Below are positions 1 to 14,300 of a DNA stretch of 64,000 nucleotides, piece after piece. Below the pieces are notes generated by a model. That model was not told where the DNA came from and made no database searches. It saw nothing but the letters and a program-made list of their open reading frames with translations. The position numbers and the translations under genes were made by a program. The DNA is from Balanoglossus misakiensis (taxonomy: Eukaryota; Hemichordata): the NCBI GenBank assembly GCA_040954595.2, contig CM082585.2:4402001-4466000 (forward strand), in the 5' to 3' direction. The first letter of the stretch is position 1. Each line of letters starts with the position of its first letter.

Positions 1-3000
1 CCACCCTTTTGTTAAAGGCATAAAATAAGTAAAGGCTTAGCTTTCTTAAGATATTCGGATTTTGTGTTGACATAATTTGCATAAATTTATCGATAGAAGG
101 GTTGGTAAGAAATTGAGCAGGTAAGTATTTTACCCTGATGGTATCGTATAACTTACATTGTAATAAAAAGTGGTATTCATTTTCTATGTACCCATCGTTA
201 CAAATACACAATTTGTTTATTGTTGATTGTGTACACATTCTCAAAGCCAATTTATGCTACCACGAATTTATATTACCTTGTGTTTTTGTTTTTTCAAATA
301 ATTACGAACACACCTTTTGGTACGATTACTGTCCAGTGACAAAGTAGCGTTGTTCCAGGTCTAAAACTAATCAGACCGATATCGGACTTCGAGAGGTACA
401 GTGTTTCATCTACATTGCACTTGTCATCGAATACTGAAGGTGGAAACATGACGAGTTGAAATTTTAATACCATCAACAAATACATAATAATTTATCAGAT
501 ATAGTTATTACGAGTTGAAAGTAACCAACAAAAGTAATAATTTCTTAGAATTAACATATATGTTTAAAGGTGGGACGATTGTGCATGCAGCAAGCTATAA
601 ACAATTTCCACTTAATGCGAGATATTGCGAGACTTGAATAAATACTGCAGCCACTGGTTGCTAGCTAAGATGTAGATGTTAATCATTTGTATGAACAGGA
701 ATTGGTGTATAGTTTCGCAAAAAAATTAACATAATGGACTATGTGTTGTTTGCCATGTGCCACGTGAGAATTTCTTCCCATATAAAATGCCTAGCCACGC
801 CAAATCTCGCAGGGTCTCGTGGAGTACGAAAATGGCGCGATGCTCGCGAGAGTATACTTAACGCTACAGACGCGACCAAAATCTGAGCTAAAGTGAGTAA
901 CAATTAATACTTACCAATGCAAGTGTCTGACAACGATGGACTTGTGTAGGTAGTGCCGACTTTTTTCATGCATGCCTCGTCACAATCAGCGTTTCCACCA
1001 TTCGGATAAAGACAATTTTCCACTCCTATACCGGGTGCAATAACCGTTCAAATGTATGTATGGTTAAACAAAGCTCAAAGACCCATGTCCTTCCTCGTCG
1101 GTCACGGACAATACTCGAAAAGTCGAAATTACAGCGCATATCTTTTAGCCACAAAGTCACTTGTCTCGATTACTTAATTGCTTAACTTAAATTGGACTGC
1201 AATAATTAAAATAAATGTGCCAGTCAATAAATCAATTTTCCACTAACCGGCACATGGTGTTCTTGTATTCCCTATGTATTGGTAATCCTTCGAGAAACAA
1301 GGGCAAATCAGATGACCCAGCGTTCGTCCGCAAATCTCTTTACAGCCGACATTAACCATTGGGACCTTACAGTCGTCCATTGAATCTATAACAAAAATGA
1401 TGACCATTCCTCGTTACCGAAAATAACCTTACATTCCCTGTTTGTCGGCTTTTCTTTAAATATTCAATTTGAATCCGTTCATTCGCATTCTCAGGTTTTT
1501 ACACGACCAAAGAGCTCTGTTTGTTTGTTCTTGGTTTGTTTGTTTTTTGTTCAGATACCTTGTCAACACATGGACCTATATAAACAATGACTTTAAGATA
1601 TGAGCAAGGCTTTGTGATTTGGTTAACTTAACCTCATCATCTTCTTCTTGTGGTTGTAGAAACCCTAGTCACATTGTGCATTTGGTGAGTCTACTTTGCG
1701 GAGTAGAGTGGTGAAGATATTTTCCTTTCAGTGCGTACAGCAGCGCCTTTTCACACGTTTTGGATTCACTCAAGTTTACATACTGATTTTCGCATTGCCC
1801 CTCAACAGTATATTGGTAGCATTCACAAGACATTCACCTTGGAAATTCACATTGCACTGTCGCTTCAATATCGTTTTTTTATAGTTATAATCAATGCGAA
1901 ATTCGTTCATTCATGATAAAATTAATTGTCAATTTAGATTGATTCGGACATTAGCATTCAAATGAGTCACGCATGCTACGAATATTGCATTACCTGTCGC
2001 CTGTTCGCAAACGTAAAATTTCCATCTGTCACAGAAATCATCTTGCAACTTATAGTAGATATGGCCTATCCTATGAAAGCATAAATCAGGAGAAAACTAT
2101 CAACATAAACCACAACTACTAGCTTAATTAGGGATAACACTGCAACCAATGTGACGTAACCCCCTGTTGGTGTACTCGATAATCTGACGTCTCTTTTTGG
2201 CGGGCTTTTCTTGTGTGTTACATTGAATGAAACGTGACATCAAGTATGCTTAACGCTGCAAGGAGGTTGGCGGGGACCAAGCGATTCCCAAGGAACGCCA
2301 AGGCCGTGCTGGATATACACCGAGATATCAGAGAGTATGTCGAGGGCAACGCCCAGGACACCCTAAAATTCGTTATCAAAATTTGGCCCACCATGCCCCA
2401 AAAGAAACGGACAACTAGTCCTGAATCCGTGAGCTTAGAGTTAGGTATGTACGTTATTTATGAGTTAAACAGAGAGACGGACACACACACGGACACACAG
2501 AAAAGGCGATGAGATTACTTCACGTGAGTGACCACGTGTGACAATAAGATCACTTGCTATTAAAATGACAGTTACGATTTCCGACGTTGGTTCCGGCCAA
2601 AGCAGTGCAAAAATAAGCACATGCACTACCCCATTAAAGTCAGTAATAATTACTCAAAACAACAATACCTACCAATACTGTTGAAGACATGGACCATTTC
2701 CACTCGGCTGGTAGATGAACCACACCACATTGTGTATAATCGTTCCATCTACATTTTGCACTTCTTTCGTGGCGTAGTTAGACACTCTACCGTCGATCCA
2801 AAAGTCATTGATATGACCGATACCCAATGGCAGGACCAAATCTATCACCTCTCGAATGTTGTACGAATCTGCGATTTTGAATAAATTCATGCCAAAACTC
2901 TGACACGATAACACGGCATCATAAAAGCTCCTTCTTTCTGTAAACAGTACGAACTTTGAGGTGCCTGTAATGAAAGTCAAGTCAAGTCAGAACCAGTCCT

Positions 3001-6000
3001 ATTTTTTCTTGACCATCTAAGCCAGGGTACGTTTGTTGAACTCAAACCAGAACCTACGGCCTACAGGTACATTGTACCAATTTACGCCACGAGCAACGGT
3101 GTCGATGCCCAGTTGACATATAAACCAAGTGTTCACATCCCATCACTAAAATATGTGACATAGCTTCATATTGACATGACGTACGGGCGAATGAACACCA
3201 GGGACCACCACGAACCCTTTCTTCCCCTGATTCACTTTTCACACGTTTGTCATGATATCACTTTGATATTTAACATGGATTGCGTCAATGTTCACATTCT
3301 CTTCATTAAAAGTTCATCAAAACATTCAGACCAACCATTACTGAGCCTAGACCATATTAACATTTTAAGGGGTAATACCATTAGAAAAAATTACTTACGC
3401 ACGCATTTCCTTCCATCCATATGCAAATAATATCCTCGGTCACAGGCACAGTGGAAGGAACCGGGTGTGTTTACGCATATGTGATCACAAGTGGCGTTGT
3501 TTTCTATTAGTTCACACTCGTTTATGTCTGTAAGGCAACACAAAATATAACGTTAACTTCGTCAGTTGTTCTTCGTCCAATGTTTTGGCATTCCCAGGTT
3601 TAAGTGGACATCCACGCATGTTCCAAACGTGTCAATTACGAAATAGGGTGGCTAATTACGACAGGCCGTAAAACACGAAATGATTAGAATACCCGTCGGA
3701 TATTTATATATAATTCCCCCGTATTTCGAACGAGTGTGTCTGCGTCGCGGACGAGTGATTCCCTGTATAGCGGCCGTATCCCTCCGAGCCGCAGGCGAGG
3801 AGGGATACAGCTATACGGGGAATCACGAGTTCGCGACGCAGACACACGAGTGATGAATGCGGGGGAATTATATGTTTATCACATACATAGACCAAGTTTC
3901 CATGAAATTGAGTTTCATTGTAAATTTAAAACATTTGAGCGAAAGAAAGATAGCACTATTTTAAGAGGATCGACAGATCATGTTATGCGGTCGGGGTCCC
4001 GGGTCGGGGTCACACGCAAACGGGACATTAAACCACGATCAGCTGTTAGTAATAACGGGCCCCGAAGGTTAAGTTTATCGCGCTATTTCTGAGTGAAATC
4101 AGACGAAATATGAGACACAAGAGGTATCACTTCACCTGACGATATTTTTGGTAGGTAAATATGGATGAAAACACCGATAACACGGCGAATTTAGAAAACT
4201 ACGTGAACGTAAATAGTAATTGGATTGAGAGCGCGGCCCCATTGTTTACAACACCGGACATTTTATAACGGGTCGAACTCAACAACATTGACTTTTCGAA
4301 TAGAAATTGATAGCAGCATATCAATTTCAAATTTGTGAAACACTTTAGCAATAAAATCATTGTTAAATATTAATATTGAAGTCGTGTCAATTTAAAATCT
4401 AAACGCAAACTTTTATCCAAGATTACCAGAGAAATTGCTGCATGGAAACCGATTGATAAACATCATGTATCTGAAATACAATGTATTGAAAACAACCATA
4501 GTTCGAGGTGAATCGATGTCAAATTTACCGGAAATGCTGGGAAATGACGAGAATAAATTGGATTTTCTCCTCCTACGTTCATGTCCTGAGAAATGTCGTT
4601 GCTACTGCCTGAAATAAAACATAGTCATCGTTCGTCTGCTCGACTCGACCTGTTGACTGACCCGACTGCAAGTTGCTGTTGTTGTGCTACTCTACGCTCG
4701 AGCTCTAGCGATGTCGATCGTGACGTTTAACTTGCAATTTATCATGCTTGTTTTACGTTTAATACGTGTGCTTTATTACCCCATATTTACCTGTGCTTCA
4801 TAAGTCTCCCACTTTTGGGTTTCGGGCATATTTCAGATCGAGAACAGGTGAGTTTTGTTTGTTTACATAAAGAAAATAGTCCGGGCGTGCATATTCAACA
4901 CATGTGTAATAAGGATTCGTCGAGGTCATATACCTGTAGTGTGACGTCACACTATAGGGATAACTCGGTCTATGTATGTGATAAGCCGAAATAACCAAAT
5001 GCAATTGTCTCCTGTTTTCAGAGCTGGTTGAAATAGAGGATTAAATACAGCTCAATGTCGCAACCTCCGATTGGTCCCTCGTGAACACAAAACACACTAC
5101 GTTGAAAATAGTCTCATTGATCTGCACAAAGTCTAATTTTCTCCCACGTTTCTCAAAAAATGTCGTCTATATTTCAAATGTCCGGAATAAGGGTATCTTT
5201 ACAAATGCGGAACAAGTTCGGATAACTATTCTCCCTGTGGACAAGAACGGTGCTTTGTGAACAGATATACACGCTGCCATTCTTACCTTCGCACATGTTT
5301 TCTTCTTGTGCCTGGTATCCGTCACAACAAGAACATCCTCCCGTTTCCACGGTGCCGCACAATGTTGTGTTACCATCGCTACAGTAGTTTCTATCTGAAA
5401 AAATCAAAGTGAAAATATCATGTTAACAATTATTTTGCATTGAGAATTTCGAAGAAGTAAAATGATACATTCAACATGGCAAAACCGCCAGCTTTAAAAA
5501 CCTTTAATTACAGCTTCTAATAACCGAATTTTACAACACCCCTCTCCACTAGAGTCCTATGCCCCGTACGTCGCTCGCACGCGTAGTGACCTGTCGCGCC
5601 GATCACAACAGTCGACGCTGTGTGATGATTTCAGCGCGTTCTCAAAAATAGTTCGAGACGCGGAGTGAAGATATATTTCACAATGTGAAATACCGTAAAA
5701 TATCTTCGGGGCGAGAACAATAGAAAGTGCGAAATACAAGCGTTGCATGTATGATAAGTATGGATATTTACCACAATGACATTCATTATGCAGTTATAGG
5801 TAGGTCAACAGATGGTTAAATACGTTTTGTGTTAATAGGACGCCAGTTGTGTAACAACTTAAAAAATGCCGCACACATTTAAAATGACATCGGGCGTTCA
5901 GTTGTATCAGCAGGTGAGGTTTTAAATTTTGATGTGTCAAAATCATATAGCTGTAATAATACTAAAGCAAATACATGTACGTCAATTGAACGTGTCAAAT

Positions 6001-9000
6001 AACCTGCACCGTAGACTTCAACTTCGCAAAGAGTCAGAAAACCCCGTTGTGGTATCACAACACTGACGTATCTTCCCATTAGTCTTCCTTGGCAATTAAT
6101 AACATGACGTCTTTTAGTAAAGGCGCCCACGGGAGTACCGCAGATTGGGTTGTCTTGTGGATTAACATGATTCCCAACATGCACTTCTGCATGGCCGAGA
6201 CGATCCTCTGATGACATAAGAAATCAACAGAAACAACAGCTGAAACACGACAAGAAATTGCCGACCAACGGCTGAATGGGTCAGATCTCAAACTGAATTT
6301 GGTCTGTATAGCTAGGCAAATGGTAATACCTGGTTTATCATAATAACCATTTATCGGTAAATATTTTTTTGTATTCATATGAAACCGAGTTTATTCAGCC
6401 TCTGATGACCTCATGAGTCTTATTAATCCTATTATATCAAATTATCTCCACCACAGATAACTTGGAAATCAAAGAAACAAAAGAATATCTGAGCTCCAGC
6501 TCAATGCTTGATATCGTTTTTGAAAGCAGACAAAATAAGTGTTATCCTAAACTGTATGACAAGAGAATGATTTCAACTTTAAAATGATTAACTTTTTTGT
6601 CCAGGGATACTCCATTAGGTCCAGCTTATGGTACATGTTTATTACATTTCACAACTCTTAAGATACTGTACAGATTGCGACACACATGAGGACTTAGTGC
6701 GCACGCGTGTGTATTTACCGCAACAGTCGTCCCTGTTTGTAATGTCCACTCTGAAAACTTGATATTCAATTTGCAAATCAACTCGCCACCAAGGCTCATC
6801 GTCCAGGAGTGTATGGGTACAGCTGTGAGAAGTCATCCAACCACTCCGTCTTCCGTCCACAGCATTTTCGGCCCCAGTGTAGTAGTCACTTGTACTGCTT
6901 TGTGTGGCCCTTTGTCCTAATGCAATATTGCGAACTACAAAATAAAGAAAGACAGAAAGCCATATTTTTATAACATCTTACAGTCATTATTTTTAAAATA
7001 AATTGTTCTTTACATACATGTATACATTAAATTTTCACCACAGACGACGAGAGAGATGTTGGACTTGGCTGGACTAGAATTCACTTATCAAAAATAACAA
7101 TAAACTATAAAGCTGAACATTTCATCGGGCTATTTAGATTTGAACAAGACAGCGGGGTTGATACTGAAAAAAATACTGAAATCAATACATTGAGAATTCG
7201 TCAAGACATTTGCAAATGAAAATATTGCCCCCCCCCCCTTACTCCCGTCCCACCCACCCCCTGATTACTGAATGCTCCCTAACCCCTAAAAATATGGTAC
7301 GCAAATTTCAATACCTTGACTTTCACAGTTCATCTCATCAGAATAAGAATCCAAGCAGTCCGGATAGGAGTCGCAAAACCAAGTCGATGGCAAACATTCA
7401 CCGCTAACGCATTCGAAATCATCGGCCGTACACTCTGTTTCAATGTCAATTTGAACAAAGAAAAATTACGTATGTGCTAGTCGCACGCATGGCTGAGAAA
7501 AAAAACACATTAATATCGGGCGGAGTAATTGCACACTGCACTGTGTTCTGGATGTCTCTGGCAAATTTATTATAGCACAACGTTTCGTCTGATAACTCAG
7601 ACTTCGTCAGGTGGTCTGGAGATAAAATGGTACACGTTCTTGTGAAATATGCCGAATTTGTTCCAGAAACAGAGTTGAGAGACACCCGTCTTCACACCCT
7701 ACAAGAGACACTCATCAAACGAGGCTACCCCAAAAATTGACAAAAGAACAAATAGACTCTACCACTCAACTGGCCGACGCTGGGGACGCCTGAAAACGAA
7801 ATTCCCTCGGACTGGTGCTCTCTTACCATAATATTGATGATAATCTCGCTTGCGGCACGGGCATCATCAATATTAAGGTCAGAGATCACCATCCCTCGTG
7901 CAGGCTTCAAATCGTGATGTTGCCCTCGCTATCATCATGTGTTATTATTTAAATATTCTAATTGGCACAACAAACGTCAAATAAACATAAGTAGCAGCCG
8001 AATTATTTATTCATTTTACCTCCGCAATCTTTCTCGTCTCTTCCATCATTACAGTCTCGGACGCGATTACAAATGTTTCTGTTGCTTATGCAAAAGTCTC
8101 CGTTATCGTCGCAAGGGATAAATCCAAAAAATCGACACACTGTGAGGAAAACCATCCGGATACTATAGTTAATCACAAAATAAGTCAGTTGAAACTTGAC
8201 TGAATAGGATTTACAAATGTACATGTACATGTACGTTGACATTGTTTTTTATATTTTATTAAATTACCTTTCTGTAATAAGTGCGAAAGAGATACATCTT
8301 GGCGGAAATGGTGCATAATCACCCAAAAATAGCACTTGTCTGAATGAGTCCACAGCTGCATTTTCGCTGCTCTTGACAACTTCAGAAGAATTTAGCTTCG
8401 CTCTGCGTTGGCCGAATTTGCTCAATTGCATTGTATGACCCATCCAACGAAACGGTTTTTTTAGTCGATAAAATGTCCCTGGCGGGAATAAACTCTGATT
8501 CAATACAACTCACCGTGAATTTGATCAAATTATTATTTTCTAAAAATCTAACTTTCAAACGCTGTTACTCCTCAATGGAAGCAGATAACGCAAAACAAAA
8601 TTACCGTTTTTTGCACGTGTACTCTAGTTTCGAATGACATATTAAGATGCATAATGCATGGTCAACTATTTTACCTAAATTAAATTGAATTATGATATAA
8701 TATCAAAAAATGTTTTTTTTTACCCCCAAAACGCCACCATTTCCGGGGATCAGTAATATATGCAACTCAAGCAAAAGTTCAAAACTCAGCTTCCAGACTA
8801 TATATGGTTTATGGGGGGTTTATTCATTCTTGAATATAACTTTAACTGGTGTGTTCATCTGACATATCCAGTTAGGTGACAGTGTTAAGACAGACGTTTA
8901 TTTTCCATCAGTATACTCCGTGGAATGAATATTAACTACATAAACAACGCAGTTGCCATATAGACATAGTGATGGTCTTACCCAAACATAACTCGGTCTC

Positions 9001-11322
9001 GTCATTGTCACAATCGTGAATTCCGTTACATAGTTTGTAGTTTTGAATACACGTTCCGTCACTGCAACGAAATTCACCGGAGCCACATACTATAAAAAAC
9101 ACAATACCATTAATCCCTAACCGGAACTCTGGCAATATACAATATACGGGGTATGAAACAACCTCAAATTCGGAAGTTACTGCATCGAAAAAGATTTAAT
9201 GTATGTATGTAAAAAGTGAAACAGAGAGGGAGTAATGCGCTCACAACATTATTGCATTAAAAGAAAACGTACAGTTTCATTAAACAGTAGAGCTAATTTG
9301 CATATTTTAAATGCATTTTTATAAATTATAGCACATTCAGTTCATATCTGGTTACACCTGTGTTGCACGGTTTTCACATCTAATGCAAAATTCCACTGTT
9401 TATCTTTAAATTCAATTCCTTACTTGAATTCAATTTTGTCTTTCAACACTAAAAAGCGTGCAGATACACAGGCTTCGCTGACAGACAGATCAAGGGCATG
9501 GTATAGTGAAGAAAACAGAAAAGGAAAATGGAAAACTCAAAGAAAAATGTTAGTGCCAACATAAATGTAGCCCGGAGACACAGGCGTAGTAGTAGGGGAA
9601 AAGGAACGCCCGGGGACAGTCTCTATTTACGCCCCGAATTCTGTGCGCAGAACGACACGGGTGGTAAATTTTGTGTGTAAGCTAATTGGTCACTCAATGT
9701 AAACCAAATGACATCATCGCATTCTAAATAAGGAAATAGAGGTGGAGTCATATGTGAAATTCCCGCGACGGGATGTGGGAGTGGTTTACCAAGCTTTGTT
9801 AATTATATCATCCAACCACTGGCGCCCGTCAACATTTGATAGATCACTCGTTATCCATTCGTTACTAAGCGACCCTGATCGTTGCCAGGGCTACTATCTT
9901 TCAGCTCAGCAGGAAGTTACTCCACTGTCCCCGGGCGTTGTATTCTAGATTCTAGATCAACGCCTGTGTCTCCGGGCTAACATAAATGTTAGATATAGTA
10001 TGTTTTAAATCAATCCTCTTTTATACACATTCACGCGCCCATTACACTTCATATTTTATTAGCTCTGCTGTCACTTGTGTCAGCCGAGCTGTAGCAGTAG
10101 GTTGATAAGTGTCCGTCCGTCGTCCGGCGTCCGTCGTCCGTCAACTTTTGGTATTTCAATCTTCTTCTTTAAAACAACTTGTCATATTTAGCTGAAATTT
10201 GGTTGGAATGTGTGTTATGGTGCCCTTAACTGATTTTGTTAATTTGGATTTGATGGGGTCATGAATATGCAAATTAGATCTAAAAATAGAAGTTTTGGTA
10301 AAACTCTTCTTCTCCATAATTACATGTACAATGGAGCTGAAATTTGGTAGGAATGTGTGTTATAGTGCCCCTACTTGATTTTGTTAATTTGGATATGATG
10401 GGGTCATAAATATGCAAATTAGATCTAAAAATAGAATTTTTGGTAAAAAAAATTCTTCTCCCTAACTACATGTACGATGGAGCTGAAATTTGGTATGAAT
10501 GTGTGTTATGGTTTCCCTACCTTATTTTGTAAATTTGGATTTGATCGGGTCATGAATATGCAAATTAGATCTAAAAATAGATTTTTTTGTCAAAAATCTT
10601 CTCCCTAACTACATCATGTACGATGGAGCTGAAATTTGGTAGGAATGTGTGTTATGGTGCCCCTACCTGATTTTGTTAATTTGGATATGATGGGGTCATA
10701 AATATGCAAATTAGATCTAAAAATAGAATTTTTGGTAAAAAATCTTCTCCCTAACTACATGTACGATGGAGCTGAAATTTGGTAGGAATGTGTGTTATGG
10801 TGCCCCTACCTGATTTTGTTAATTGGAATTTTGATGGGGTCATGAATATGCAAATTAGAACCTTGGTGCTTCCTTTTGATGTTGTTCTTTAGGATTCAAT
10901 TCTTTCTTTCTTTAGCACAATGAATCAAGCTGAATTTGGATAAATACTTGTGATGTCTATGTTTGGTTTTGTTCAATAGAATACAATTGTTATGATTAAA
11001 ACCTAGGGTATTCATATCATTGCCCAGGTTACACTGTTAAAGTCAGCAGAGCTCTTTTGACCGATAGGTCACTTTTTATATAATTCTCACTTTCGCATCC
11101 AAGTTCATCTTCGCCCGTCGCACAGTCTCGGTAGTAGTCACATATAAAGCGTTCAGGTAAGCATTTGCCATCCAGACAGACGAACGCACAAACTGGTGAA
11201 GGAACAGTTGAAAAATTGAATTCGCATTATACCTACGTTATACATGTTATGCTGATGATCGGTCGCACAATTCAACGCGAATGTATACAAAGCAGAAACA
11301 CACACACACACGCACGCACGGA

Positions 11323-11366
<44 letters not shown>

Positions 11367-14300
11367 TACATACATACATACATACATACATACATACATA
11401 CATACATACATACATACATACATACATACATACATACATACATACATACGAAATATACATACGAAATATGCGATCGACTGGTCTGATACAAAGTACTCAA
11501 TACTTAAGGTGAGTGGAATATTAATTAAGTCAGGGTAGTTGGAGAAACGTCAGGCGGTATAATCTCTACAACGTTGTTTCGTTAGTCACTGGACTCACTC
11601 ATAAGGCCTCAGGAGACTAAACTGACCATCTCTGTTCAACAAATAGTAATCAGTCTGCGAAATGTGTTTGCTATTACTTTTTAAAACCGCACATAAACTG
11701 AAACTATAGTAACGAAAATATGAAAATGAATTTACATATACGGAATAAAGGGTATGCCGCTCACCTTCGCATGTGTTACTGTCATCTTGTAACTCATATC
11801 CTTGATAACATTCGCAGTAGAAAGACCCAATGGTATTTACACAAATATGACTACATGTACCATTCACCGTTTCACATTCGTCGATATCTAAACTTAATAA
11901 CATTCCAATATTCATTAACAGAAACTAAAACTGGTGTATATATGTTGCTTTCTCTGTGTTTATCATAATTCAGATAAATTCGTATATGATACAGTCCATT
12001 TCAACATTGTTCCCTTCGCGGAGTTTTCTACAAACATATCTCACCTTCATAGTTCAGGGGTTTTTGTATCATGATATCGTCCATTTTAATATCGTTTCCT
12101 TCACGTATTGTTCTACTTATATAGACATTAGCTACTCTTCTAAGTTACAAGACCACATTTCTCTCACAAATCTCACCTTCGCACTGGTGTGAACTTGGAT
12201 TAGGTGTGAAGCCAGCTGGACAAGCGCACACTTGTTCTTCATACGGCCCGATTTCCCACTTCTGTTCACAAAGATCCGCCCCGATTAAGGACTGTGCCTG
12301 GGTAGCAAAGAAGTTTAATAGTTTCAAGCAATGCGATCCTGTTTATCAACCAAAATGTTTCTTTCCTTAAAACTTATCAAACGTGCCACTTTAAGCCCAT
12401 TGTTTTAATTTGCACATTCAATCACTGTCTGTAAAATACGCTTTTACTCTTGACCACATTCCCCGTATGTTACCTGAATGTTATGCTCTGTTTTAATGGA
12501 CTGAGCTTTTATTGAAACTTAACTCTAAAAGTGTAAAAACTATTTTGAGATATAATAGGAAGAGAAGTCATTCTCTTTACTTCAGTTTGATATTGAGTTG
12601 TACACAATTTAGCTTCAAAGTAATGTAGCTTAGTGCTGAAGTGAAAATACAAATATTTATGTGTTAAAGCTGCACAGTTGATGGCAAATACCATTTTGGG
12701 TATATTTGTATTTTGTGAAATAAACATCGATATACAAACCTTTAACATGAAAATAATTGCCCTACCCATGGACTCGGGTCAAATTTACTCATATAACGAT
12801 ATAAGCTTCATAGAAAAAGTCCGATGGTAAACAACATGTTTACATGAACCGCCGATACTACACGGAAACTGTGACGTCACAATCACGAGACCAGGCGCGA
12901 TCTAGCGTGAATTGGAGACGTTCCTTCCGATGGGTTCTTGCCGATTGCCGCACGCCGGCGGTATGAAAGTGTAGGCTAAGACGTCGATCCACCGGCCGGC
13001 AGCACCGCTCCAAACATGACCAGCTCCACGCCACTTTGAGCTGCACCGCGGTCGGATATCCCACCCCGGCTGCCGGACAGCATATGAAGGTGTCTGAGGC
13101 CTTTTCTAGTCAAAGAGTACACGTTTAAAACTTTGGGGTTTTCGGAATGGAAATAGCGGAACAAGAACATGGATTTATACTAATCATGAACGCCAAACAA
13201 ACGTTGAAAAAGCCAGATCTGAAAAAAAAATCCGCTGGGCGCGATGACACGCCAACGTTATTTTTCAAACAATGTAACCTGTCACGCTGAGTTCATATAT
13301 TTTGCTGCCACAAACAAGTTCATGCGTAGGTCGAGAAAGTTCTCAAGCGGCCGGGTGATCGCTGCAAGGTTAGCGGCGGCCTCGCACGCCCGAATTTGCC
13401 ACAAAACTATCAGTCCATACAGCGATGCGGTTCAAACTCTTCCGTTGTATTTCATTTCAACAACACAAATACAGAATACAACACGGCAGTTTGGTACGTC
13501 GTCTCTATATCCTACACCGCTAATTCTCATCTCAATCGTCTCTCTTCGCAATACGTCGATTCTCTAAAAGAAAGTTCAACAGACGGGATACACTGCAACC
13601 CGCGGAACTAGCAATTCACGTCTCTGCTTCAGAGGAATATACCAACCTGAAGTGGGGGAACCCAGTCCGTTCAAGCGTAAATGTCCCGGTCAGAAGGTAA
13701 CTACGAGCTTCGTAGAGCAGCATTCGACACGCTAAACAACTCTCGTCGTTTGCAACACGCCATTTTTTTCCAAGTCCACGTTTTGTCGGACAAACGATTT
13801 CTGACGGTTCGACAGACGGTGGGTATAGACACGTCTGCTTGCGAAAATTCCGCCAATTTTTGTTGAATTTCTTCGTATGAAATCGAAGGAGTTTGTCGTT
13901 TTAAATACTCGATATATTGTTCTTCATCATTAGGAAGTTTTCTTGGTTGTCAGTGCAAAACATCCTCATACAAGGTTCAGAGTAGACTACAGACAATCTC
14001 ACAGTGGGATTACGAACGTTTGAAACGGTTAATTTGTTGCAAAATAAACAAAGTGCGGTAGTCAGTTTCACGAACTTATCATCTAAAAATTTACTGCGCA
14101 AGTGCACAAGTGACGTCACATTGTATGACGTAACGTTTACGTCGCAATATTTGTGTGTTTATAAAAATATATGGGTACGTACCCATAAAATTTATTTTTA
14201 TTAGTTTTTTACATTCTGAACCATGGCAACTGACCAAATCACTCGTGAGTTATTTTATTTCGGCAAGTAAAGTATTATACAAACAAAAGTTAAGAGTTTT

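Noticed and set aside
11153-11538. Open frames of repeating HTYI or VCMY residues over the microsatellites here and at 25,725-26,081 and 53,224-53,658
   Set aside because: They are translations of CA/CATA/GAAT tandem repeats in several frames at once and have no gene features.
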